A stretch of 64,000 bases of DNA from contig JAUMZK010000005.1 of the NCBI GenBank assembly GCA_030528145.1, forward strand, positions 1-64,000, written 5' to 3'. Below are positions 47,303 to 55,377 of this stretch, in pieces. The position numbers and the translations under genes are program-made. Below the pieces are notes generated by a model. It made no database searches, had not been told where the DNA came from, and saw only the letters and a program-made list of their open reading frames with translations. Within the stretch, counting starts at the first letter, position 1, and the number at the start of each line of letters is the position of its first letter. Source of the stretch: Actinomycetaceae bacterium. GTDB lineage: Bacteria; Actinomycetota; Actinomycetes; Actinomycetales; Actinomycetaceae.

Positions 47303-47458
47303 CTACTTAGGCCACGCCAGCCACACCGAGACTGCAATGCATAAGACACCTACTAAAACTGGTGCAGCCCAGCTCTTATTTTTCTTCGCTTGGATAACAC
47401 CAGTTATTAGGAGCAAAATACCAAGTAGACCTAATAGCACCATTACAAAGAATCCCAT
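47303..47458 (-). CDS. very small two-helix membrane protein
   Basis: The 51-residue product runs MGFFVMVLLGLLGILLLI... to WLAWPK with two hydrophobic helices around a KKNK turn. AAAGGA lies 7-8 bases before the ATG. It is in the same direction as, and about 215 bases after, the 76-residue membrane protein of the bacteriocin-like locus, and may be its third member. The function is unknown. Confidence 0.5.
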   Translation of the reverse strand: MGFFVMVLLGLLGILLLITGVIQAKKNKSWAAPVLVGVLCIAVSVWLAWPK

Positions 47459-47674
47459 TATTCAATCCTTTCTGTGTAACTCCAGAACTCTTTCGTGTCT
47501 GTCAGCGACCGCCTTCGCATAGGATCAGATAATGCGCTTATAACGCTACCTCTCAATCTTCAAGTAGCATTCAATATGGAGCAATGAATATCATACGAAC
47601 AACGTTTTCAAGAGCCTCCACGCTAACCCTTTCGCCGAGAGTGTATTACAACCAGTGAGATTCTATTAACGATA

Positions 47675-47905
47675 TTAGTGATTGGAACCTTGAAACAGCT
47701 TTAGGATCACATAACTGACTGCCCCAACAACAAGTCCAATACACAGAAAGAGTAACAAGAGCTCTATGCTACCTGAGAACTCTGACCATTTCATATTTCC
47801 CCTGGCAAACAGGAAAGGAACCATCATAATAGATATTGTGCCGAGAAGTGTTATGAAAACTATTGCAAGCAGTCGTGCTAATTTATGCTTACTCATGACA
47901 ATCAC
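47675..47905 (-). CDS. small two-helix membrane protein, candidate immunity protein
   Basis: The 76-residue product has two helices (LLAIVFITLLGTISIMMVPF and LLLLFLCIGLVVGAVSYVIL) and a basic N-terminus. The GTG at 47905 overlaps the preceding stop (GTGA); an ATG at 47896 is possible. It is coupled to the secreted precursor gene, a setting expected of a self-immunity protein. Confidence 0.55.
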   Translation of the reverse strand: MIVMSKHKLARLLAIVFITLLGTISIMMVPFLFARGNMKWSEFSGSIELLLLFLCIGLVVGAVSYVILKLFQGSNH

Positions 47906-48705
47906 CAGTACTCAAAGCACTTAGTGACACCAGTTATTGACGAGCCGCCAAGCGTAACAATACCTCCGATACAAGCAGCACAGATTGCCTTAGAAAACGT
48001 CGGTTCCGGCACTGCACATGAACCACCACACAGCGAAAGGACAACTGCAGCAACGCTCGCACTGACACCCAACACTGCTGCAAGGCACGCGACTGCTTTT
48101 CCCCACGACTGTGCCATTAGTAAAGTAGACGTGTTCCCACTTCTCGACGAATCAAAATCCAACTCGCCTACGTACTCCGTTTTGTCTAGAGACCGGTTGC
48201 CATTGATCCATTGCGCGATTTTAATGAAACCTTCACCGGTCTTCTCTATTTGCGTTTCAGCATAGTTCGACACGCGATCGTCAGGCGCATAAACAACAGT
48301 AAAGTTACTGATGGGAACGGAGCTGGTGATCGGTATGGTGACGCTATGGTACGTACCTTCAGATGTCGGAAGAGCATAAACTTTTGCGCTATCGAAGAGC
48401 AGTAATGAGGGGGCGGCAAAAACCCTGACTTGAGAACGATCCAGTAGATCTTGTGTGCGGGAAAGAAGCTCTTTGCTTGTCTTAGCCGAGACAGTTTTGA
48501 ATTTTAACCCCTCTGCGTCCGATGCGGGGCAACCGAAATCTGGACTTGAAGCAAACTCTACTGTCGAAGCAACGCTGTGTGTGCGCGATCCAGAGGATGT
48601 CCTTGCGATCTCGCTTTCTGTAGCATTAGCAAGTCCTGTAGTAGCGAGCAAGAGCGAAATAGTAGTGACCACAGTGGCAACAAGATTTGCCCATGAAGTT
48701 TTCAT
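47902..48705 (-). CDS. secreted cysteine-rich bacteriocin precursor, putative
   Basis: The 267-residue product starts MKTSWANLVATVVTTISLLL with a signal peptide (cleavage near ANATES) after AGAAAGGA; upstream in-frame codons lack a ribosome site. A polar domain of about 170 residues follows. The last ~65 residues turn hydrophobic with six cysteines: VACLAAVLG, SLCGGSCAVPE, KAICAACIGG and TKCFEYW. This is the same plan as the gene at 6594 and recalls halocin C8/SdpC-type precursors; homology is not proven. The coupled small membrane protein would be its immunity partner. The region is A+T-richer than its surroundings. Confidence 0.58.
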   Translation of the reverse strand: MKTSWANLVATVVTTISLLLATTGLANATESEIARTSSGSRTHSVASTVEFASSPDFGCPASDAEGLKFKTVSAKTSKELLSRTQDLLDRSQVRVFAAPSLLLFDSAKVYALPTSEGTYHSVTIPITSSVPISNFTVVYAPDDRVSNYAETQIEKTGEGFIKIAQWINGNRSLDKTEYVGELDFDSSRSGNTSTLLMAQSWGKAVACLAAVLGVSASVAAVVLSLCGGSCAVPEPTFSKAICAACIGGIVTLGGSSITGVTKCFEYW

Positions 48706-49178
48706 GGTCGTGTTTCCTTTCTGTTTTACCGCCAAAAAAGCTGGGAAAGCAGACAGTAAGTTTGGACCACACACGTCAGTATTACAAAACGTGCCTAAAG
48801 AAATATGGACGTTTCCAGTATAAAACCTCCGGGATCGTAATTCAATCGTTCGACCTGTCTTGTCCCTGAATTCCTGACCAAATGCCCTCGCCATGCTCCA
48901 GACTCTCCCACCTCCTCAAACAAAACAAAACCAAGGGCAGTTCAATCTCTCTTTAGTTTACAAGCACACTATCAGCTCCTCCGTGAATTAAATTTGACTG
49001 GATACGAGGACGAAACAGAATTACATTCGGACACCGGTAACGGTGTCGGGTGCTAAATTTGGTGACCGCATTAAAAACGTGGAATGTACTGCCACAAAAC
49101 TAGGTTAGCAACCGAAAGCAATACGCACGGTAAAAAACCTATCAAAACCATGACCGCGCTACGCATTGCCCACACCGC
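48706..49178. other. gap upstream of the third bacteriocin-like locus
   Basis: The promoter of the precursor gene should lie in the first 200 bases. One octamer copy is at 49008, and a perfect hairpin (GACACCG-GTAA-CGGTGTC) is near 49030. A short hydrophobic frame on the minus strand (to 49259) crosses the 64-base repeat and is not convincing. Confidence 0.45.
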
Positions 49179-49242
49179 CACCCTCAAACCACAAGTCAAC
49201 GCCCGGCAGTAGAAGCGCGCACCACCAAGTCGCCCTCGGGCA
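49179..49242. repeat. 64-base direct repeat, left copy
   Basis: It matches 50049-50112 at 62 of 64 positions, including GTCAACGCCCGGCAGT. The right copy is the 3' end of lacI; this copy is a detached duplicate of it. Confidence 0.88.
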
Positions 49243-49255
49243 CGTGGTTTCCTGG

Positions 49256-49591
49256 TCAATCCGTGAATTTGAGTTCCTCAAGTTGCAGTATTTGGTTACG
49301 CCTGACGTAAATTACTGCCACAATAAATACTTTTTTATTTTTGTCATCTACCCAAAAATAAATGTAGTAATTTTTACGCGCATCTGGCGAAATCCCACAG
49401 TGCGCCAGGGTTCGTCCTCTACCAATCTTACGCGCTTTGGCATAGAGCGCAGCCCAAGAATCTCTTTTTTTTAGCTGAGCGAGTAACTTTTTCGCGATTC
49501 CTACCTCACGCAGTTCAATCGAAATATATCGAAATATATTGTGCAAATGATCCCTCGCCTGGGAGGTTACGAAGACGCTGTAATTGTTCAC
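49256..49591 (-). pseudogene. RelE/ParE-type toxin, frame disturbed by two homopolymer indels
   Basis: The frame stays open for 111 residues: the N-terminal part (DHLHNIFRYISIELREVGIAKKLL) and the end (YYIYFWVDDKNKKVFIVAVIYVRR) fit RelE/ParE toxins. The middle, however, is out of frame. Reading one frame over gives the family's usual core EILGLRSMPKRVRLVEDEPW then RTVGFRQMRV. One extra A in an 8-A run (about 49470) and one missing A in a 5-A run (about 49365) would explain it. So the gene is either inactive or two sequencing errors are present. It overlaps the antitoxin by four bases. Confidence 0.7.
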
Positions 49592-49883
49592 AACAAATTA
49601 TGTTCTAGTTCCCGAAATACTTCAGACGCTGGGTATGAATCGCCATTTAGCGCCTGTTCATATCCTTTACGAATCAGATTATCAAATTCGCTATTCCCAA
49701 GTGTGTCCCGCGATGGCACCGCATCCGGAATAGTGACCGGAAATGGTAGACCCCGATGCATGATTATTTGCCGGTAAAAATATCAATTGCGGTAGCCCGT
49801 GAAATTCCCATAGCCTCAAGAATATGTTCAGCTTCAGCTTTAACATCTTCATTAATTCGCGCATTCACGCTTGCGATCTTCAT
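49588..49883 (-). pseudogene. RelB/DinJ-type antitoxin, frameshifted
   Basis: The N-terminus KIASVNARINEDVKAEAEHI and LEAMGISRATAIDIF is a RelB/DinJ ribbon-helix-helix domain. The frame then stops after FTGK. One more T in the T-run near 49783 restores FYRQIIMHRGLPFPVTIPDA, the normal continuation, and the frame then runs to a stop overlapping the toxin's GTG. So the antitoxin is truncated as written. Confidence 0.7.
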
Positions 49884-50048
49884 TATTGGTTACCACCTTG
49901 CCGGATCGACTTCACTACCCATCCTACGCATATGTAACGCATTACGCAATACAATATTATGCACCACGGATGCTTTTGCCGAGCGGAAAACCAATACCAT
50001 AACCTTTCGCAGAGTTTAGGTATAGACGGCAGAAATAAATCCCCAAGT

Positions 50049-50112
50049 CACCCTCGAACCACAAGTCAACGCCCGGCAGTGGAAGCGCGCACCACCAAGT
50101 CGCCCTCGGGCA
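50049..50112. repeat. 64-base direct repeat, right copy (lacI 3' end)
   Basis: It matches 49179-49242 in 62 of 64 bases, 870 bases apart. It contains the last ~15 codons of the lacI gene (ending VRASTAGR). Confidence 0.88.
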
Positions 50113-51067
50113 AATACGCAATACGCGCCCTGCCCCCCGCCGCGCGCTCCAAAACTAAGGTTGCCGCGAGCGCCCCCAAATCCGCCGGGTCCCGGTCAAT
50201 GACAGTTATAGAAGGGCTAGCAATGCGGCATATTGGCGAATCTTCGCAGGAACAAACCAGAACTTCCCGACCCGGTTGCAACCCTAACGTCTGCAAGGCA
50301 GCGATACCACCAAACGTCAAAGTTTCGTTGTCAAAAATCAGTCCCTCAACGCTCTCTTGGCGAAATATTTCAAAAACTGCTGCGCGCCCCGCAGCCTCCG
50401 TAACGTCCTCGCCGCCTTGCACCACCAAATCCAAACCGTAAGTCTGGGCGTACTCACGTAAAGCTTGCGCGCGTTCTTTAGTGTGCAACAGTGACTTGAG
50501 CCCGCACACGTAACCCAAAGATTGGGCGCCCTGCTTGCGTAAATGTTCTGCAAGCGTGCGCACCATCCGCGCCTCCCCCGCGTCGATGGAGCTCAGTCCG
50601 GCCGCACGCGCCCCCACTACGACGGCGGGTATGTTGGCATCTCGTACCGCGCGAACGCGCGGGTCTGCCGCCACCGGGTCCAGCAACACCACACCCGCAA
50701 TTCGTCTCTCACGCCACCACTTCCGGTAGGTTCTGATTTCTGCTTCTTCCCCAGCACCAGTGTGGAACAGGACGTCATAGCCGTCGCGTGCCAAAGTTTC
50801 TTGCAAGCCCACCAAAAAATTGAAGAAAAATCTTTCGGTATTGTACGAGGACGGTTCGCGCGCAATATATAAGCCTATTGCCCCCGCCCTCGCTAAGGAT
50901 AGTGAGCGGGCGTTCGCGTTGGGCATCCACCCCAGTTGGTCGGCTATTTCGCGCACCCGCCGCCTAGTATCCGCGCTAATGCCCGGCCTGTCGTTTAGCG
51001 CGAACGAGACTGCCGTTGGGGAAACACCAGCCTTTTGGGCGATGTCTCGGATTGTTAGGCGACCCAT
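50066..51067 (-). CDS. LacI-family regulator of the N-glycan locus
   Basis: The 333 residues start with the LacI helix-turn-helix (LTIRDIAQKAGVSPTAVSFA, LNDRPGISADTRRRVREIA) and the hinge NARSLSLARAGAIGLYI. The remaining part is a sugar-sensing domain. It is divergent from the GH38-led operon. A LacI-type operator lies in the spacer and again upstream of the GH85 gene, so it probably represses both units and is released by a glycan fragment. Confidence 0.9.
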   Translation of the reverse strand: MGRLTIRDIAQKAGVSPTAVSFALNDRPGISADTRRRVREIADQLGWMPNANARSLSLARAGAIGLYIAREPSSYNTERFFFNFLVGLQETLARDGYDVLFHTGAGEEAEIRTYRKWWRERRIAGVVLLDPVAADPRVRAVRDANIPAVVVGARAAGLSSIDAGEARMVRTLAEHLRKQGAQSLGYVCGLKSLLHTKERAQALREYAQTYGLDLVVQGGEDVTEAAGRAAVFEIFRQESVEGLIFDNETLTFGGIAALQTLGLQPGREVLVCSCEDSPICRIASPSITVIDRDPADLGALAATLVLERAAGGRARIAYLPEGDLVVRASTAGR

Positions 51068-51109
51068 TTCTACCTCCGCTTCTTTTTTAGTTTAGCGTCA
51101 AACCGGTTG

Positions 51110-51127
51110 CACTAAAACGGTTTAGTG
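51110..51127. promoter_or_regulatory. LacI-type operator of the N-glycan regulon, copy 2
   Basis: CACTAAAACGGTTTAGTG lies between the divergent lacI and GH38 genes. A second, weaker palindrome around AAACCGGTT is adjacent (51098-51108). It shares a 16-base core with the site upstream of the GH85 gene. Confidence 0.8.
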
Positions 51128-51160
51128 TTTATTGTCGAAAGTAACCATAGGGAGGCTCAC

Positions 51161-54100
51161 ATGGACGTCACGCTCATCCTTAAACGGGTACACCGCACGC
51201 TCACCGAAAGGGTTATGCGCTGCGTTTACACGAAAAAGACGCCGTTACAGGTGCAGATTTGGCGTGTTCCTGACGAGGACGATGGCACAGTTGGGGAACC
51301 CACGAAGGGTCCCGGTGACTTCAGTCCGTTCCAGGTGGGTAAGCCGTGGGGAAAGCCGTGGCAGACGGTATGGTTCCGTTTCCAGGGGCGCACGCCAGCG
51401 CAGTTAGGCGAGGACGAACAGTTCGAGGCAGTCATAAACTTGGGATGGGCGGACCATTCACCAGGTTTTCAAGCCGAAGGGCTGGTAAGGGACGAGGGCG
51501 GACACGTCCTCAAAGCCATTAACCCGCGCAACCAGTGGGTGCCACTGCCACAAACCCCAAATACTGACTTTTCGTTCACGGTCGAAGCCGCCGCCAATCC
51601 CTTGCTTTTGGATGTGCTCCCGTTCCAAAAAACCGCCGACGGGGACAAACTTACCGCCGGTGGCGAACAAATTTATACCCTGACACAGGCGGATCTGGCG
51701 GTTATGAATAAAACGGTTGCCGCCCTCGTAATCGACCTGCAAATGTTGCATGAGCTATTGGCAGCAAAGGAGGAAAAGAATTTCACCGCCACGGACTACG
51801 AAACTTTAGGCGCGCTAAATGGCGCCCTCGACGCCCTGGATTTGGGCGATATCGCGGGCACTGCTGGGGCTGCGCGCGCCGTCCTCGCCCCCATTTTGTC
51901 ACGCCCGGCGCTGCCGCACGCTCACCGCCTCAGCGCGGTGGGACACGCACATATCGACTCGGCGTGGCTGTGGCCTATCCGCGAAACTAAGCGGAAAGTG
52001 TGCCGCACGCTAGCGAACGTGGTGCGCCTTTTAGAAGACGGCGCGGACATGTATTTTGCTTTACCCGCGGCGCAGCACGTGGCGTGGCTAAAGGAAACCG
52101 AACCGGAACTGTTTACGCGCGTAAAGGACTGGGTGCGACGCGGACGAATTTGCCCCGTGGGTGGCATGTGGGTGGAACCGGACGCGATGTTGCCTGGCGG
52201 CGAAGCCCTGGCGCGCCAACTGGTGGAGGGTCTGCGATTTTTCGAGGACGAATTAGGCGTCAAATGCGCAGAAATTTGGTTGCCAGATTCCTTCGGATAT
52301 TCTGCGGCGCTGCCACAATTTGCCCGCGAAGCCGGGATCACCCGATTTCTGACCCAAAAAATATCGTGGAACCAAACCAACGTGTTCCCGCACCATACGC
52401 TCACGTGGGAAGGCATTGATGGGTCGCGCATTTTCACGCATTTTCCGCCCGCGGACACGTACGGCAGTGAAGTCACGGGCGCCCAATTGTTGCACGCCGC
52501 AAACAATTTCAAAAATAAAGGTCAGGCCAATTCCTCGTTGCTGCCTTACGGGTATGGTGACGGGGGCGGAGGTCCGACGCGCGAAATGTTGGCGCGTCTA
52601 GATCGAGTAAAAAATTACGAGGGCGCCCCGCAAGTCATTAGTGAACCTCCCACCAAATTCTTTGATAAAGCTGAGGTCGAATTCCCCCACCCGCCTGTGT
52701 GGACGGGCGAACTGTATTTGGAGTTGCACCGGGGAACGCTCACTTCACAAATTCGTGCCAAACAGGGTAACCGCCGCGTCGAAGCCTTACTGAAAGAAAC
52801 CGAATATTGGTGTACCGTGGCGGCTTTGAACGGCGCCCCCTACCCGCACGAACAGTTGCGGAAAGTCTGGCACGACGTGTTGCTCTGCCAATTCCATGAC
52901 ATTTTGCCGGGCACGTCCGTGGCGTGGGTTTACCGCGAAGTCGACCAAATTTACGCCAACGCTACGAAAGTCTGCGAAGACTTAATTGCGAGGGCGTTTG
53001 CGCACCTTGGTCGCGGCAAAGCTCCGCAATCTTGCCTCGCTAATGCCACGTGTTTCCCAAACGGCGCCCCACCTTTCAGTGCGGAGGTAGCCCCACCGTC
53101 CTCGCCGGAAACCCAGGAAACTCTGAAATGCGAACGCTACACAATTAGTAACGGCAAACTGAGCTTGCGCTTTGACGAAAGCGGCGCCCTCACCGAACTG
53201 ATTGACAAAAACGGCCAGAATTACATTCCGTGCGGAGAAAAAGCCGGCATTTTCCAGGTGTTCCAGGACTTCCCGAATATGTGGGACGCGTGGGATATTG
53301 ACGCTTTCTACCAGGGTACGCGCCAGGACTTGCCGATGACTTTTGCGGGAACTGCACGCCACGGGGACACAGCCTGCGGTCTGGCCGAAATCCAGTTTGG
53401 CAATTCGCGCGCAACTATTGAATGGCAGCTGCCAGCAGGCGCGGACTATGTGGACGTACACGTAGGCGTTGATTGGCACGAACATGAACGCTTACTGAAA
53501 CTGGCTTTCCCGGTGGACATTCACACTGACCACGCCCAGTACGAAACGCAAATGGGGTACGTTACCCGCCCCACGCACACTAATACGTCATGGGAGGCGG
53601 CAAAATTTGAGGTGAGCGCTCACCGCTGGCTGCGCCTAGCCAACACTGGCAAATCCCTGTCTATCGCTAACGATGCCACCTACGGATGGGATATTACCCG
53701 CCACAGCTGCGGCAGGCGTGGCACGTATTCGCTGGTCCGCGCCACTTTAGTGAAGTCGGCGGTGTATCCGGACCCGCACCAGGACCAGGGATGTTTCACG
53801 TGGAACTTCCGCATCCGCCCCGGCGCCACCACCATGGAGGCCACGGCCGACGGGCACCGTGTAAATCTGCCGCCACGCCAGGTTCAAACTGCTATACAAC
53901 CACCGTTTGGCGTTTCCGGTGCGGTAGTCGAATCGGTTTGTATGGTGCCCGACAGTTCCGGGGATGTTGCCATTCGTCTTTACGAGGGCGAAGGCGCACC
54001 CTCTACTATTAGGCTTACGTGGCCGGGGGCGACAGTGCGCGCTACCGACCTGTTGTACCGGGATTACGCGGACCCGGCAGATGCGCCGAAAGTGTACAGT

Positions 54101-54178
54101 CACGGCGACCTCCATGAAATAGCGGTCTCTGCCTTCCAAATCGTCACTTTGCGCGTTCGCCCGGGGGGCGCCAAATGA
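51161..54178 (+). CDS. GH38 alpha-mannosidase
   Basis: The 1005-residue cytoplasmic enzyme removes alpha-mannose. It has the zinc-binding start of the GH38 domain, VGHAHIDSAWLWPIRETKRK (about 260), GGMWVEPDAMLPGGEALARQ, the nucleophile Asp in WLPDSFGYSAALPQ (about 375) and the middle/C-terminal mannosidase domains (LLCQFHDILPGTSVAWV). The ATG at 51161 has GGGAGG in front. No signal peptide is present, so the glycan must be imported first. It is the first gene of a six-gene coupled operon. Confidence 0.94.
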   Translation: MDVTLILKRVHRTLTERVMRCVYTKKTPLQVQIWRVPDEDDGTVGEPTKGPGDFSPFQVGKPWGKPWQTVWFRFQGRTPAQLGEDEQFEAVINLGWADHSPGFQAEGLVRDEGGHVLKAINPRNQWVPLPQTPNTDFSFTVEAAANPLLLDVLPFQKTADGDKLTAGGEQIYTLTQADLAVMNKTVAALVIDLQMLHELLAAKEEKNFTATDYETLGALNGALDALDLGDIAGTAGAARAVLAPILSRPALPHAHRLSAVGHAHIDSAWLWPIRETKRKVCRTLANVVRLLEDGADMYFALPAAQHVAWLKETEPELFTRVKDWVRRGRICPVGGMWVEPDAMLPGGEALARQLVEGLRFFEDELGVKCAEIWLPDSFGYSAALPQFAREAGITRFLTQKISWNQTNVFPHHTLTWEGIDGSRIFTHFPPADTYGSEVTGAQLLHAANNFKNKGQANSSLLPYGYGDGGGGPTREMLARLDRVKNYEGAPQVISEPPTKFFDKAEVEFPHPPVWTGELYLELHRGTLTSQIRAKQGNRRVEALLKETEYWCTVAALNGAPYPHEQLRKVWHDVLLCQFHDILPGTSVAWVYREVDQIYANATKVCEDLIARAFAHLGRGKAPQSCLANATCFPNGAPPFSAEVAPPSSPETQETLKCERYTISNGKLSLRFDESGALTELIDKNGQNYIPCGEKAGIFQVFQDFPNMWDAWDIDAFYQGTRQDLPMTFAGTARHGDTACGLAEIQFGNSRATIEWQLPAGADYVDVHVGVDWHEHERLLKLAFPVDIHTDHAQYETQMGYVTRPTHTNTSWEAAKFEVSAHRWLRLANTGKSLSIANDATYGWDITRHSCGRRGTYSLVRATLVKSAVYPDPHQDQGCFTWNFRIRPGATTMEATADGHRVNLPPRQVQTAIQPPFGVSGAVVESVCMVPDSSGDVAIRLYEGEGAPSTIRLTWPGATVRATDLLYRDYADPADAPKVYSHGDLHEIAVSAFQIVTLRVRPGGAK

Positions 54179-55377
54179 AGTTCGGAGTAAACTACACGCC
54201 CAGCCAAAATTGGTTCCATTTTTGGTTAGATTTTGACGCCGACCAGGTGGCACGCGACCTGGACACGTTGGCAGAACTGGGCATCGACCACATCCGCATT
54301 TTTCCACTGTGGCCGATAATCCAACCCAACCGGACCCTAATTCGCCAAGCAGCTTTAGACGATATCCACCGGGTAGTCGTCCTCGCCCACGAACGCGGTT
54401 TAGAAACGTATGTGGATGCTTTGCAAGGGCACCTATCTTCTTTCGACTTTTTGCCTGCGTGGGTTACTTCGTGGCACCGCGCCAACCTTTTTACCGACCC
54501 GAAAGTGGTGTCCGGGCAAGTCGCCCTCGTGAAAAAACTGGCAGAAATGTTGCGTGACACGCCGGGCGCCGCCGGGCTGAGCCTGGGAAACGAATTCATT
54601 CAGTTCGCAGCCAGCCGCCACCCCTTCCGACACGAGGTAGCGCCGGCACATGCGGACCGCTGGTTGGAAACGCTATTGCAGATAGCAAAACAGGCATGGC
54701 CTGCGGGAACGCACGTACACACCCACGATGACGATTTATGGTTCGAGCCCACCCAACCTTTTACCCCCGCAATGGCCACCGGGCGTGGCGACGCAACAAC
54801 CGTGCATTCGTGGGTGTTTGGGCGCATCGGACCGCGTTTTGGCAAGGACTCTGACGCCCTGCCTTGGTTCGCGCGTTATCTGTGCGAATTGGCGGCGGCT
54901 TATGGCGCGCCCGCCCGCCCAATTTGGCTACAAGAAATTGGGGCGCCCCTAAATTACGTGTCTGCGGAACGGGCGGCGGACTTCTTGACCGCGACGATAG
55001 CGCGGTTGACGGGCAGTGCGGGCGGTGGTCTGAGCCCGAATGTGCGTGCGATTACGTGGTGGTGTTCCCACGACGTGTCCCGCTCGCTCACGGATTTTCC
55101 CGAAGTGGAATACTCTTTAGGCCTGATTGACAGTGCCGGTCAGGTCAAACCTATCGGGCGCGCTTTCGCGGCAGCTATTGCTGATTACGAGGACGTCGCA
55201 CCGGCTGATTCCCCACGTTCTACTTTGCGTTTGGAGGTGAACAACCAAACCCGCAATTTGGCGGATGCTCATCATGAATTTTTCGACCAGTGGCTTGCGC
55301 GCGCCCAAAGTGGCGACGTAGCGCGGATCGAAATTGCTGAAATCGCAAGTAATATTGACGCTTCGAAGGAGAAGTAA
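54175..55377 (+). CDS. GH5-like glycosidase, likely beta-mannosidase of the N-glycan core
   Basis: The 400-residue protein is a TIM-barrel glycosidase of clan A. VNYTPSQNWFHFWLDFD and LAELGIDHIRIFPLWP open the barrel; the acid/base Glu lies in SLGNEFIQFAAS (about 139) and the nucleophile in IWLQEIGAPLNY (about 253). In bifidobacteria, GH5 (subfamily 18) enzymes split the Man-beta-1,4-GlcNAc core; the subfamily here is inferred from context. It overlaps the GH38 stop (ATGA) and is cytoplasmic. Confidence 0.8.
   Translation: MKFGVNYTPSQNWFHFWLDFDADQVARDLDTLAELGIDHIRIFPLWPIIQPNRTLIRQAALDDIHRVVVLAHERGLETYVDALQGHLSSFDFLPAWVTSWHRANLFTDPKVVSGQVALVKKLAEMLRDTPGAAGLSLGNEFIQFAASRHPFRHEVAPAHADRWLETLLQIAKQAWPAGTHVHTHDDDLWFEPTQPFTPAMATGRGDATTVHSWVFGRIGPRFGKDSDALPWFARYLCELAAAYGAPARPIWLQEIGAPLNYVSAERAADFLTATIARLTGSAGGGLSPNVRAITWWCSHDVSRSLTDFPEVEYSLGLIDSAGQVKPIGRAFAAAIADYEDVAPADSPRSTLRLEVNNQTRNLADAHHEFFDQWLARAQSGDVARIEIAEIASNIDASKEK

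Noticed and set aside
49071..49259. 62-residue hydrophobic frame on the minus strand
   Set aside because: It begins in the 64-base repeat copied from the lacI end and has no ribosome binding site.
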